The notes beneath the pieces are model-generated. The model was given only the letters and a program-made list of their open reading frames with translations, did no database searches and was not told the origin of the DNA. From positions 205,357,001-205,421,000 of the forward strand of contig CM032228.1 of NCBI GenBank assembly GCA_019009955.1: a stretch of DNA of 64,000 nt, written 5' to 3'. Positions 1 to 9,901 of the stretch are shown here, piece by piece. Numbering within the stretch: position 1 is the first letter of the stretch; every line of letters starts with the position of its first letter. The position numbers and the translations under genes were made by a program. This DNA comes from Riptortus pedestris. Lineage: Eukaryota > Arthropoda > Insecta > Hemiptera > Alydidae.

Positions 1-478
1 TTATTTGGTTGTACCAAGAAATCATCCCCTCAGCTACCAAAGCTGAATATGAAATAAAATATTTTCCTCTTACTCTTGTTGTTTTAGCAAACTTTACAGG
101 TTTTCATAAACTTCCGTTAAATAGCTTCCTATCCTATATATTACATGGCGTAATTAGGCAATATATATGTTTTATGCACCATTGGCAGCAATTTTGATTT
201 GACCATTGCGAAAAAGTATTATCAAAAACCGGAAGCAATGCCTTTCTGGCATTTCCCTAAATTATTATTCTGTTAAATTTAGGAGTAATTTGTATTTTTT
301 TTTTTTTTTAATTTTCAGCATTTTACTAACTCCCACTTCTCCTATTCACGCATTTTTTACTTTGTTCATATATCGAAACATCGCAAGCCCAGATTAATTT
401 GCAAGCCTTCTATATATCGGGTTCTTCTTAAGATGTAAATGGCATGTGTAGTAGAACCAGGAGATGGCGTCACTCCTG
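1..478. other. No gene or repeat recognised
   Basis: A/T-rich sequence with a T run near 295-310. I see no exon, RNA gene or dispersed repeat here. Confidence 0.5.
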
Positions 479-513
479 CACGTGGGAAATCTGCTTAATT
501 TACGCAGCCCATA
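479..513 (+). mobile_element. Family A, right-end fragment
   Basis: Reads CACGTGGGAAATCTGCTTA then TTTACGCAGCCC, which is the conserved right terminus of family A found at 9740-9784 and 50085-50131. The terminal GTGACGGAC is lost. Only this short fragment is recognisable. Confidence 0.7.
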
Positions 514-1236
514 TGTGGTAGACATGTTATTCACGTTGTATGGGGCAGTGGTCCCGTTGGTCATGTTTAAGCTACAGTGGGGCAAGTCCCTCTGGTTGGT
601 TAAATTTTATTTCGAAATTAAAATTTATTTAAATGGCTCAATATACCTATGAAGTGTAATGTTGTTTGAAAATAATATAATAAAAAGAATGACTATACCA
701 TATGTGGGGGGGGGGTGAGGATAATGAAGTTAAATAAAAACAAGGTGCCGGATTCTCCCATTAATTAAAAATAGAAATTATTAATTGCATTCAAAAAGAA
801 ATTTTTTTTTTAGACGAGGGAATTTATGAAATAAATATAGATTTTAATTGTTATTACCCTCCTTGAAGCACTTTAAACTAAAAGGTCCTGAGAAATCCGT
901 GCAAATGATTAGCCTAGTTCCCAGGTAATGAAGGAAAGGGGTTTCTAGGTTATGGCTAGTTTGCTAAATATGTCTTCTGCTTACTACAATATTCTAGTTA
1001 GTTAAAGAGTAATAAGGCGTAGCGTTCTCTATATTTGCATTTTTTTTTTTTTTTCCTATTCTGCTTAAATGGCTACAGACCTCCACTGATTGAACTAGTT
1101 TTTCGAAGCGTCATGTAGTCAGTTACCTTTCTCCTTCGAGTGTGCTAAATTTCATAAAAATGTTATTGATCTTTATGAAAAATTAATGATGAATAAGCTA
1201 CCCACTGTTTCTCTTTAGAGGCGGCATTTAACGGTT
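514..1236. other. No gene recognised
   Basis: A/T-rich DNA with a G run near 703-714 and a T run near 1040-1054. Nothing else was identified. Confidence 0.5.
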
Positions 1237-1452
1237 TTATTCGATTTTATTCATACTCATTTCTCTATAAACATGATGAGTAGCTGTATTTGTTGAATGG
1301 CGGGTTTCAGCTCTAGCATTGGCATCTCCTATCTCATTGTTCTTAAGTTTCGCCATCTTTTCGGCTGCCTTCCTCAGGACATCCATTGCTATTTTCTTTA
1401 GACTATCTAGTGACTCGTGTATGCGAGAAATCGCTGCCCCAGTTGGCTCTAA
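1237..1452 (-). pseudogene. Coding-like relic, left copy of a divergent pair
   Basis: An open minus-strand frame of about 71 codons lies between stops, with a Met at 1386 that would give 49 residues. From that Met the product begins MDVLRKAAEKMAKLKNNEIG. It is hydrophilic, rich in Lys/Glu/Ala and helix-like. I do not recognise the family. A diverged copy on the other strand (1589-1687) begins MDPLRKAKAELVKISNGEIE, so similarity is visible in protein as well as DNA. The pair is arranged head to head. It could be a transposon ORF remnant or an inverted duplication of a host exon. It is too short and isolated to call a gene. Confidence 0.35.
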
Positions 1453-1695
1453 TTAGCTATTACCTGCTCCTTACATATTATATAGTCAGTCTTTCAAGTA
1501 TATGTTTTTTTCGAGCGTAGATTAGGGGGGTGAGGGGTCAGAGCCGTGCCTCTTACCTCATTTCTTCGAAAATATAAAACTAGCAGTAATGGATCCTTTG
1601 AGGAAGGCAAAAGCAGAGTTGGTGAAAATTAGTAACGGTGAGATAGAAAGCATGACAGCTTGTGCTGGAGCTCAAAGTCTGGATTGAACTTCCCA
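1283..1695. repeat. Imperfect inverted repeat, arms about 120 bp
   Basis: The left arm (about 1285-1410) and right arm (about 1565-1692) match in inverted orientation at very roughly two thirds of positions. Shared landmarks are ATGGAT, AGGAAGGCA and GAGATA, and an A-rich segment before the ATG. Both arms keep an open frame in the same phase. The spacer of about 150 bp holds nothing recognised. Confidence 0.5.
1589..1687 (+). pseudogene. Coding-like relic, right copy of a divergent pair
   Basis: A plus-strand frame starts ATG at 1589 and stops with TGA at 1685-1687, giving 32 residues beginning MDPLRKAKAELVKISNGEIE. The frame is open upstream to 1526. It matches the minus-strand relic at 1237-1386 in inverted orientation, with MD-LRKA and N-EI in common. 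The family is unknown. Coding function is doubtful because the frame is short and no splice context is evident. Confidence 0.3.
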
Positions 1696-3712
1696 GTTTA
1701 AAAAAAAAAATGTCTATCCAGTCACACATGCCTCCATTGCGGTGGTGACGTATTGTCATGTCATTATGATATTCTAAAATACATATGTTAAATAAATAAG
1801 TGGATATGTAATTTATAAAAGAGCCTTTTGATAACAACATACTTCGTTACACATTGACAGGCATTTAGTGTGCATTTTCTTTCTATTTAATGTTGTATGC
1901 TGATTCCCTTTTATAACTGGTCTAGTGAAATTGTTAGTATATTAAGAGATGTTTGAATTCCCTGGGAGTTGCCTATCCCTGGAAAGGGTTAAAGGTAACT
2001 TTAGCCCCGACCAAAAGGAAAATGTTACTAACGAGGTGGTTTCCCCTGTCAGGATTTGGTTCTAACGGATGTTCTCGTGTTGTTCCATTGTGTTGTGGTT
2101 CCCAGTTATTAGCGAGTCGGTGGAGGTCTGGGGGGCACTGCCGCTCGTTGGAAGTAGATCGACCTTCTACTAGCCGGGATGTGGGTTGTTAGTGAAAGTT
2201 TTGCCTAGCAAATCCCGTTCTATTTCCATTGTACAGAGTGCAACTAGAGTCACCCACACAAATGCAAGTGTGGAATGTAGGATCTTATGTTTGCGGTATA
2301 ATTTATATCTGCATAAATATACGGGTTCCATATGAATCCCTTGACTCAAATTAAAATAAATATACAATAAGGCAAATAACCAAAGGTAAAGATACATTTC
2401 AATCAAAAATAATACAGGATTTCTTTTTTCCAATACATAGTCAAGTAGAGGTCCAAACACCGTTGGGCTACTTACTATTTTTGAACCTAACACGATGATG
2501 AAGATGACATGTTAGTGCCGAAGATCATGTGCTTAAATAAATAACTTGGTGGAACGCCTACTTTCCAGGTCTGCACAACCTACATCCAGCACCATACAAA
2601 TTATAATTTTTTGTATTTCTAATAGACACTCAGAAATTTTCAATTGTTTATTTCAGTCTCTCTTAGTCGATATTGATCAAAACGGAGATGTACAAATAGA
2701 CGGAACAACAGTACTAAATACTAGATTTCAATATTCTTAGGCAATTTGTATTATTGCTAACCATGTGTAAGGACGTCACATCAGAACTAGTCTATGTAGT
2801 TCCAGGGAAGGACAAAAAGAACAATTGCGTTGAAATCTAAAAAGCAAAAATGTTAACAATTTACAAAATTAAATGTAACGTTAATGAGTTTGTAAAGCCA
2901 AACGAACGCTTTGTTTAAAATATACAAAATTTGTGTTCAATTTAAACCTGGTGCGCCAGAGCACTATTTTTAAAGTTGCAAGCTTTTAAAACAGGTGGAC
3001 AATTTAGTAACTGATTGTGATATATATTTTTCTTCCAATGTTATTGTAATGCAGATAAAGTTTGGTTTTGCTCTAGATTTACATTTTGGCTTTTGGTTGA
3101 ATTGGTTAAATATACTTAGTTTTATTTCCTTTTTTTCTTAGGTATGTACTAGATATTTTTCTACATCCCAGTTTTTTTTTTTTTGTCTTTTATTTATATT
3201 CATAGTAAGAAAAGGTGCATTAATAGATGATAATATTGTTTTATTAGAGAATTTTCTCTGAAAATACGCATTGTGTTCATCCATTAATTTTCCGTCTGGT
3301 CTTAATTCTCTGAGTTGTCACAGTTCTAATATCGTGTCCTTGATTTTTTTTCTTTTTTTCCCCCAGCTGATGCAATTTCATGGCTTCGATAATGTTTCGG
3401 GGCGTTGGTATTCAGCCCATTTTATTAGAGTGCTTTTTCAGCCTACGTATTATGAATTTAATAAATTAAATTAATAATAAAATTAATAAATGGGGATCTT
3501 GGAATTAAAATGAATTGAAAGTACAGGCCTTGTGAGTTTCCAAACCACCAAAGGCTTCACTGGTTGTAAATATCGAACCACATGAGTGAATTGAGGAGAT
3601 GAACAAATATTCTTCCTGAGAATTAACGAAGAGAGAAGAAGAATTTTGTCTCACTTACTTGCGATTACAGAAGAATAAACGCGACTTAGGCAATGATGCA
3701 CGCGAGGCTAGT
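1696..3712. other. No gene recognised
   Basis: Unique-looking DNA. A less A/T-rich patch at about 1960-2200 has an open frame, but I see no domain. T runs occur near 3172-3184 and 3344-3360. No dispersed family of this window was found here. Confidence 0.45.
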
Positions 3713-3744
3713 CAGCTGATCAGGTAAGAATGAGTGATCAGCTG
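3713..3744. repeat. Perfect 10-bp inverted repeat
   Basis: CAGCTGATCA at 3713-3722 is the exact reverse complement of TGATCAGCTG at 3735-3744, with a 12-nt spacer. It may be chance or a protein-binding palindrome. Confidence 0.6.
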
Positions 3745-4509
3745 GTTAACGCTAGGTGGCAAATGTACTTGATCAATGATGGGTAGCCAACTCGGGTATA
3801 GCGGTGTATTCAAACTATTTCAAAATGCTCAAAAATTACCCTCAGCGAATGCCGTGTAATGAATATTCCTCGTTCATTATTCAAAGCCGAGACACATTAA
3901 TACTTAAGTAATGGATAAGGCGGGTCCCTGCTATCTAGGGTTGTAACAGACAGCAGTCTATATTAATATTGTATTGGGCCATTTCCCCTGAAAGCAGTAT
4001 TCCATTGAGTATAACTGCTGCCTGCGTCTAAGCACCTAATTAGGGGCAGACACTGCCAAATACTCCTCCTACAAATAGTCCGCTTGGCTTTATATTATAT
4101 GCCCAGAGCCGCTCAAATGTGTGCAATATTTAATTTATTTCTTTATTTCATGAGTTGTTGATATGGACAATTCTAATCTCAACGTTATGGCTATATTTCA
4201 TTTGTTTCCAAGAGTTGGCATCAATTCACGCCCTGCGCATAGTCTTCTGCAATGGTAAACTATTAATGTATTTATTTAACAAGGCATTGTAAAAAAATTG
4301 AAATTAGTGTTAATGTGTACGATATAATTTTAGCTTTGTCCATCTATGGAAGAAATTATTTCTTTTTCACGAAAGATAGCTCTTTTACCTACACCACAAT
4401 TTCAGAGAAAAAAAGTGGTACTCATTTGTTAACACAATTACATTATAGTTTTATCCTAAAAATTCGAAGTTAATTGTCTCCTATTAATTTTCCAATTGTG
4501 CTTCTATGG
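3745..4509. other. No gene recognised
   Basis: Unique A/T-rich DNA with a slightly more G/C-rich stretch at 3920-4080 holding small self-complementary motifs such as CAGACAGCAG. No exon is supported. Confidence 0.45.
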
Positions 4510-4693
4510 TTAATTTGGACGCGTTGTCTACAGACTGCCACCATTTTCTAGTCAGTGTGGGACTAAGGACTTTATTTAATGAATTCCGTCACTAAATAAA
4601 TTCTCTACCCAGGCGGGAATCGAACTCGCCACTCTAGGTTTACCATGTGAGATTAAGGTCAACGGTTTAACTCACATGGCTAACCTGAGCCCC
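4510..4693 (-). mobile_element. tRNA-derived SINE, 3'-truncated copy
   Basis: On the minus strand it starts GGGGCTCAGGTTAGCCATGT (tRNA-like head with A-box region). Then come AGTTCGATTCCCGCC (B box), the family body with TTTATTTAGTGACG, and a segment like CTAGAAAAGGGTGG. The (AAT)n tail seen in other copies is missing at the 4510 side. Pol III promoter boxes are visible, but activity is unknown. Confidence 0.8.
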
Positions 4694-4713
4694 AAATGAA
4701 CTAAGGAAACCTG

Positions 4714-5130
4714 TAACAAAATACGTCACATATTTACACTACTAAATCACATTCTACACTGATTAAAGATAGGTTAAACAACATGTGGTAATTGAAACAA
4801 TTGTATTATGGTAGTATAAGCAAAACAAGAGGATACCCAGCAGCAGGACTCCGGTTTAACCTAGGACCAGGGATTGATAGAAAATGATTATCAAGGGAAG
4901 ACCCTACTACACCGAGACATCAAACTGATGAACTAAGCCCTGTGGCTCAGGCATCGCCCACTCCCCCAGCTCTGAGGAAGCCGCTCAGCTTACCTCCAGG
5001 ACTTTTATGTTGGTGGGGGAATAATTGTTTATTATTACTACCACAATTCTCTTGTTTCAATAAACACATGTTGTTTAACCTATCTTTAATCAGTGTTGAA
5101 TGTAATATTGCAGTGCAAACATGTGACCTA
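4714..5130. repeat. Foldback repeat, arms about 105 bp
   Basis: The arm at 4714-4820 (plus) and the arm at about 5024-5130 (inverted) share CTGATTAAAGATAGGTTAAA, GTCACAT and ATTGAAACAA. The loop at 4821-5023 holds a more G/C-rich unique segment. Similarity is high enough for a stem in single strands. No flanking duplication was found. Confidence 0.65.
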
Positions 5131-5191
5131 TTTTTGTCTAATAAATTGAAATAATTCAACTATAGGAAACACGTAAACTAGGTTTTATTAG

Positions 5192-5303
5192 ACCAAAATA
5201 CGTCACATGTTTACACTACAAAATCACAGTCAACAATGATTAAAGATAGGCTAAACAGCTTGTGCCAATTGAAGCAATTGAATTATGATAGTAATAATAG
5301 ACC
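5192..5303 (+). repeat. Third copy of the foldback arm
   Basis: A direct copy of the arm at 4714-4820, sharing AAAATACGTCACAT, GATTAAAGATAGG and AATTGAAGCAATTG. With the two arms before it, the order is plus, minus, plus within 600 bp. It may be one end of a second, partial foldback element. Confidence 0.65.
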
Positions 5304-5432
5304 ATATATCAAATGCAGAACTCCGTCTTCAAGTTATAGTGCCAGACTGCATGGCAAGGACTTCTGATTTCCTCTGTGTTCCATGAGTTCCTTTCTTCTT
5401 ACAAGCTTAAGGAGTAGATGCGTATAAAAGTG

Positions 5433-5490
5433 GGTGAAATCAGCTGTTGAGGTTGTATAGTAGATGCTGTAAATAAGGCCGTTCAAAAAT
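5433..5490 (+). mobile_element. Family A, left-half fragment
   Basis: GTGGGTGAAATCAGCTGTTGA, then a shortened interior ending AGGCCGTTCAAAAAT, matches the family A left half up to its microsatellite. In this fragment the usual (TA)n is replaced by the (CA)n that follows. Confidence 0.55.
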
Positions 5491-5492
5491 AC

Positions 5493-5546
<54 letters not shown>

Positions 5547-5568
5547 GTGCGCGCACACAAACACACGT
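5491..5568. repeat. (CA)n microsatellite
   Basis: About 75 bp of CA repeats with a few CGCA/CGTG interruptions at the right end. The Cys/Val/Cys-type frames read from it are artefacts of the repeat. Confidence 0.95.
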
Positions 5569-5629
5569 TTATAAACTTTTTTAGCCTACATTTCAAGTTC
5601 TGTTCACATAGGCTTCTTACTACAGGATA

Positions 5630-5856
5630 TTACTATTATTATTTATTAACGTCCACTTTTTGCAACTTAGGCTAATCGGGACGGGTTATCTACAGGTTAC
5701 CACCCTTTTCTAGCCAGGGTGGGATTTTAGGACGTTATTTAATGAATTTCGTCACTAAATAATTTCCTTTGCCCAGGCAAGAATCGAACTCGCCACTCTA
5801 GGTTTACCATGTGAGATAAAGGTTAACGCTTTAACTCGCATGGCTAACCTGAGCCC
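5630..5856 (-). mobile_element. tRNA-derived SINE, full length, with 14-bp TSD
   Basis: This is the best reference copy of the SINE. It is bounded by the exact direct repeat CTTACTACAGGATA at 5616-5629 and 5857-5870, which fixes both ends. On the minus strand the head is GGGCTCAGGTTAGCCATG with an A-box-like segment. The B box is GAGTTCGATTCTTGCC. The body contains TTTAGTGACG, CTAGAAAAGGGTGGTAACC and CCCGTCCCGATTAGCC, and the 3' end is an (AAT)n tail. The target-site duplication shows insertion by target-primed reverse transcription, which needs a LINE partner not seen in this window. Confidence 0.9.
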
Positions 5857-5903
5857 CTTACTACAGGATAGATAGACTATGCCAGATTAGTTGTGGGCCC
5901 ATC

Positions 5904-5945
5904 AAGTGGGTAATCTTCTTAGTTTACGCAGGCGGAACTTTTTTA
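5904..5945 (+). mobile_element. Family A, right-end fragment
   Basis: Degenerate right terminus: AGTGGGTAATCTTCTTAGTT, TACGCAGG, then CGGAACTTTTTT, matching GGGAAATCTGCTTAGTTTACGC and GACGGACTTTT of better copies. Confidence 0.6.
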
Positions 5946-6023
5946 TTTTAAATTTTGTTCATTACGAATCATAATCACGGATTCCTAATTAGTTACCAAT
6001 GGTTTTACAGATTCCCAGTGGCA

Positions 6024-6025
<2 letters not shown>

Positions 6026-6056
<31 letters not shown>
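6026..6056. repeat. (TA)n microsatellite
   Basis: About 30 bp of uninterrupted TA repeats. It is not flanked by recognisable family A sequence. Confidence 0.9.
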
Positions 6057-6058
<2 letters not shown>

Positions 6059-7164
6059 GGAGGGAGCCTGGGAGTTTGTAGGAGGACGGGGGTACTCGGC
6101 ATCCCCGGTCGATACACCCAGTCCTGCCCTACATACTCGATCCCAGCCACCACACTCAGATTTTGACTACCTTTTCCAACCTATTTTTACAACTATGTTC
6201 CACCCTCTCCCAACAGTGTATATGGCTTCTATCATTTTTCTCTTCCAATATCCATCCATATTATATTGTCATCCTTTTCTCTCCCACTTACCGCATTGCC
6301 ATCATTTCTTTTCCGGCATATGTTTCCTCATACTATTAGGCCATTTATTTGTGGTGCCGAGTCATCTTTTTTCTTACGTGTGATCTAATTAAAAAGTTTT
6401 CTGGATTTTGACTAAAATGAATTGTAAAACATTGTTGTCCCGTATTAATAATTATTAATTATTAGAACTAAGCCAGGAAATTCCTTGTTCCTGGAATTCC
6501 AAAACAAATTTTAATGACGTCGTTTTAGTAGTCCCTGTAGCCCATTTGATAGAGTACTGCACTTTATATGAAATCAGAAATCACTTGTTTCTTATAAAAA
6601 ATTATTAATTATTTCCTGACCGTTCATTCCGAATTTGAAATCGATAAAATAGAGAATTTATTCAATGTTTTTGACTTTTAGCAGCCTTGGGGGAATCAGT
6701 CTTATATCTATCAGGTCTTATTCAGTACTTTACCGCGTGTCATCTCTGGTAATTCCGGTACCCCTTATAGCAAAAGTTTTCGCAATACTAGTATTTTGTA
6801 CTAGTGGAATGTTACAGTTTTTGTTGGAGATTTTGAACCCATTGAACGGCTAAATTGCCTTTTAACTAAGTGATACACGACTCTTAGAAACATCTCCAAA
6901 CGAAGCTGATGTTCAAAACGGATTAAACAGGTGACAGGATTTATCCTCTCACCTCTTTATAGTATTGCATGCCTTATCTAAAACCAAACTTTAATTTTTT
7001 TCCGAGAGACTAACTAATAATAGTAACCAATTAATTTGTAACTACTCGTCTATTATAAGCTCATTAAATTTAATCTCCAAGTTCATCCATAAATATTAGA
7101 AACGTTTACAGTTATTATCATATTCTTTTTAGCACACGCACATTCATATATATAGTTTTTCTTT
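6057..7164. other. No gene recognised
   Basis: A G/C-richer patch follows the TA tract at 6057-6180, and a tRNA-like phrase (GTAGCCCATTTGATAGAGTA) sits at about 6537 without a B box. The open frame across 5955-6383 includes the TA repeat and has no domain. Confidence 0.45.
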
Positions 7165-7172
7165 ATTTATAT

Positions 7173-7283
7173 TATTATTATTATTATTTACTAACGCCCA
7201 ATTTTTGCTAGTATGGCTAATTTAGATGGGTTATCTACAGGTAACAACCCTTTTCTAGCCAGTTTGTGACTAAGTGTTTTATT
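7173..7283 (-). mobile_element. SINE, 3' part, split by family A
   Basis: (AAT)n tail, AACGCCC, GGCTAATTTAGATGGGTTAT, and CCCTTTTCTAGCCAG in minus-strand SINE order. The copy breaks at TTTTATT, where family A begins (7284). The missing 5' part resumes at 9785. An AT-rich direct repeat ATTTATAT lies at 7165-7172 and 9894-9901, just outside the two outer ends, and is the likely target-site duplication of the SINE. Confidence 0.8.
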
Positions 7284-7551
7284 AGCAGATTTCCCATCAG
7301 AGAAAGGGAAATCAGCTATTGAGGTTGTACTCATGACGCGATTTTCGAAATTTTTCTTCAAATGTCCATCGATCCTACCCAGGAGATGACGAAAATGAGG
7401 TCTGTTCAAAACTGTATATATATATATATATATATCTATATATATATAAAATTGTAACCTCTGTCTGTACATTGATTTTTTTCGCGAAATTTCACAATAA
7501 CTTTTCGTTTCACATGTCATAGACACCATAACTGCATTTTGTTTCTTTGGT

Positions 7552-7606
7552 GTCTGTTTGTTTGTTTGTTTGTTTGTTTGTTTATTTGTTTGTTTGTTTG
7601 TTTGTT
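7552..7606. repeat. (TTTG)n microsatellite inside the Helitron
   Basis: About 13 TTTG units with one TTTA variant. The minus-strand Helitron at 59378-59899 keeps a shorter CAAA version at 59769-59788. Confidence 0.95.
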
Positions 7607-7649
7607 ACCTTTTCACGCATAAACGGCTAAACCGAATTTTATGAAACTT

Positions 7650-8985
7650 GGTATGTATATTACTACTAGCCCAACTTAGACTTTAGGCTATATTATTATT
7701 CTCTAAGACAAACAGGAGTGGGGGTTATAAGGGAGGCCTGAAATTAAAAATAGCGATATTTCGTTTCCTATTGGTTTTTCGGCAAATATGCACATAACAA
7801 AAGTTATTTATTTTGTTATTTAGAGTAACTTTTGTTATATACACTTTCGCCGTATACCGAAGTATAAATGAGTTATACGCTAAAAATTATAACGGGAGTC
7901 AACAATTTTATTTGGCACAAAACACTCAACCGAACTAAGTAAAACTCGGTATATCTATTAGCACTAACGCTTTCATTATAACGAGCCATACCAACATTTC
8001 TAGGGACGGGCAGGAGTGGGGGTTATAAGGGAAGCCAGAAATTAAAAATAGCGATATTTCGTTTCCTATTGGTTTTTCGGTAAATATGAACATAACAAAA
8101 GTTGTTTACTTTGTTATTTAGAGTAACATTTGTTATATACACTTTTTTCGTATACCGAATAATAAACGAGATATACGCTAAAATCTATAGCGGAAGTGAA
8201 CAATTTTATTTGGGACAATAGACCCAACCGAAATAAATAAAACTCGGTATGTGTATTAGCACTAACGCTTTCATTATAACAAACCATATCAACATTTCTA
8301 GGCACGGGCAGGAGTGGGGGTTATAAGGAATGCCTGAAATTAATAATAGCGGTATTTCGTTTCCTATTGGTTTCTCGGCAATTATGAACATGACGATAAA
8401 CAAGAACATTTCAATTGTATGAAGCATTTTAAAAACAAGTAGCTGTTTCATGAGGAGCAAAGTATATTACTCCCCCCCCCCTTCCTCTGTCTTTCACTGG
8501 AACATTAATTAATCGGAAGTAAGTAATTTCATCCTTTAATGTGTTTAAAACATCAATTAATTCACAAAAAACGACAGTATTTAAACATACATAATTAGAA
8601 TTGAAAATAGAATCTGAATATAAGGTAATGTTAGCGGAATTGAGAGTTAGCCGTTAGTCATGTTCTGTTGGTTAACCTGGAGCGTCAGGGACGGGTGGGG
8701 AGACCTTCCTGTAATCTAGAACCTTTCTCACTCCCTCTTTCTTTCCTCAGTTGTTTTACACACTTTTTTCGTATACCGTATTATAAACGAGATATACGCT
8801 AAAACCTATAGCGGAAGTGAACAATTTTATTTGGGACAAAAGACCCAGCCGAAATAAATAAAACTCGGTTTGTGTATTAGCACTAACTCATTCCTTATAA
8901 CAAGCCATACTAACATTTCTAGGGACGGGCAGGAGTGGGGGTTATAAGGGAGGCCTGAAATTAATAATGGTGATATTTCGTTTCA
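7650..8985 (+). repeat. 298-bp tandem repeats inside the Helitron
   Basis: The landmark CAGGAGTGGGGGTTATAA occurs at 7713, 8011, 8309 and 8930. The first three are exactly 298 bp apart. The unit includes TAGCGATATTTCGTTTCC, a segment of the type ACATAACAAAAGTT, and AAAACTCGGTAT. About 350 bp of other sequence (8400-8755), with a C-run at 8472-8481, separates unit three from a last partial unit. Confidence 0.85.
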
Positions 8986-9239
8986 CCACAATATTTTGTG
9001 CTTAATAACTGAGATCTATGCATAATGCACAGGAGACGGGAAATATGACAATTTGGAGGACAGTGAAGACTTACATAAAAAATTAATTTTATTATTAACA
9101 AATGCCAACAACGGGTGTTAATCCTAAATAGTGAGACGGGTAAAGGTGAAAATATTGTGCAAACTAAAGCCTTGCCAAAAAAATACCATCACCATTCAGC
9201 CTCAAATGAATTCCCGAGCGAAGCCGGGTATCTGAGCTA

Positions 9240-9240
<1 letters not shown>

Positions 9241-9297
<57 letters not shown>
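9241..9297. repeat. (TA)n array of the split family A copy
   Basis: About 57 bp of pure TA between the Helitron 3' end and the family A right half. Confidence 0.95.
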
Positions 9298-9301
<4 letters not shown>

Positions 9302-9784
9302 CTGTTACCGCTCTAGCGGTCGCAATTATTATTTAATCGTTACCAAACTCGATATTTAGTCTTTTTATGTAAAAAGAAAGATCAAGTTCGTTAACGGCTG
9401 AAATCGGACCAGTGGGAGGGGGGGTTTAGAGGGGAGGTTTTTTGAAAATTCGAAATATCTCCGTTACCATACGTCGGATCAAAAAATTGTATAGAACCAA
9501 TCTTATTGCAAATTAAATTTACTATAAATATTGTTCTATACATTTATTCTTTATCTTCAATATTAACCGAGATATTTGCATTTGTATTGTGTATGTGGTC
9601 GGCAGGAGTCGGCTATGTTCGGGACATTCCGCCGAGAGCTAGGGCGGCCGTTTTCGTCACTAATCGTCCCTCGTGAATAGGTTTAGAGATTCATTACAAC
9701 TACTGTTGTTATTAGGCAGATTTCACTATTGTAAAACTTCACGTGGGAAATCTGCTTAGTTTACGCAGCCCCTGCGTGACGGAC

Positions 9785-9893
9785 TTTTTAATGTGAACTA
9801 AATGAATTCCTATTTCCCAGGCGGGGACCGAACTCTAGGTTTACCATATGAGATTAAAGGCAACGCTTTAACTCAGATGGCTAACCTGAGCTC
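9785..9893 (-). mobile_element. SINE, 5' part, split by family A
   Basis: GAATTCCTATTTCCCAGGCG, GACCGAACTCTAGGTTTACC and GGCTAACCTGAGC are the B-box and head region of the minus-strand SINE. It continues the copy interrupted at 7283. Confidence 0.8.
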
Positions 9894-9901
9894 ATTTATA
9901 T

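Larger units (their letters stand above)
7435..9240 (+). mobile_element. Non-autonomous Helitron inserted in (TA)n
   Basis: The 5' end is TCTATATATATATAAAATTG followed by TAACCTCTGTCTG. The 3' end has a hairpin in CCCGAGCGAAGCCGGG, then TATCTGAGCTAG, with host T following. Helitrons insert between A and T without duplication and end in CTRR after a hairpin, which fits. The interior is non-coding: no Rep/helicase frame is present. It holds a (TTTG)n tract and 298-bp tandem repeats. It splits the TA array of a family A copy. A shorter relative is at 31130-31468. Confidence 0.85.
7284..9784 (+). mobile_element. Family A copy containing a Helitron
   Basis: The left half runs 7284 to about 7420: AGCAGATTTCCC, TATTGAGGTTGTACTCATGA, CATCGATCCTACCCAGGAGA, ending at GTTCAAAACTG and (TA)n. 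The right half resumes at 9241 in (TA)n, then TTTGTCTGTTACCGCTCTAG, GGTCGCAA, AAATATCTCCGTTACCATAC, and ends GCCCCTGCGTGACGGAC. Without the Helitron (7435-9240) the element is about 695 bp. It sits inside a SINE. The right-end hairpin CGCAG-CCC-CTGCG is intact. Confidence 0.85.

Noticed and set aside
4620..4690. Possible tRNA gene on the minus strand
   Set aside because: A and B boxes are present, but the sequence repeats about 16 times with a shared body and tail, so it is a SINE head and not a tRNA gene.
5955..6383. 142-residue plus-strand frame
   Set aside because: It starts through the (TA)n tract and is Phe/Leu/His-rich without any domain; typical of chance at this composition.
6531..6600. 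tRNA-like phrase GTAGCCCATTTGATAGAGTA
   Set aside because: Resembles an A box, but there is no B box, anticodon arm or acceptor stem.
7191..7529. 112-residue minus-strand frame
   Set aside because: It spans SINE, family A, a TA array and the Helitron start, so it is a composite of non-coding repeats.
7650..8985. CRISPR-like array
   Set aside because: The repeats are 298 bp and contiguous inside a Helitron; no short repeat-spacer pattern exists in the window.
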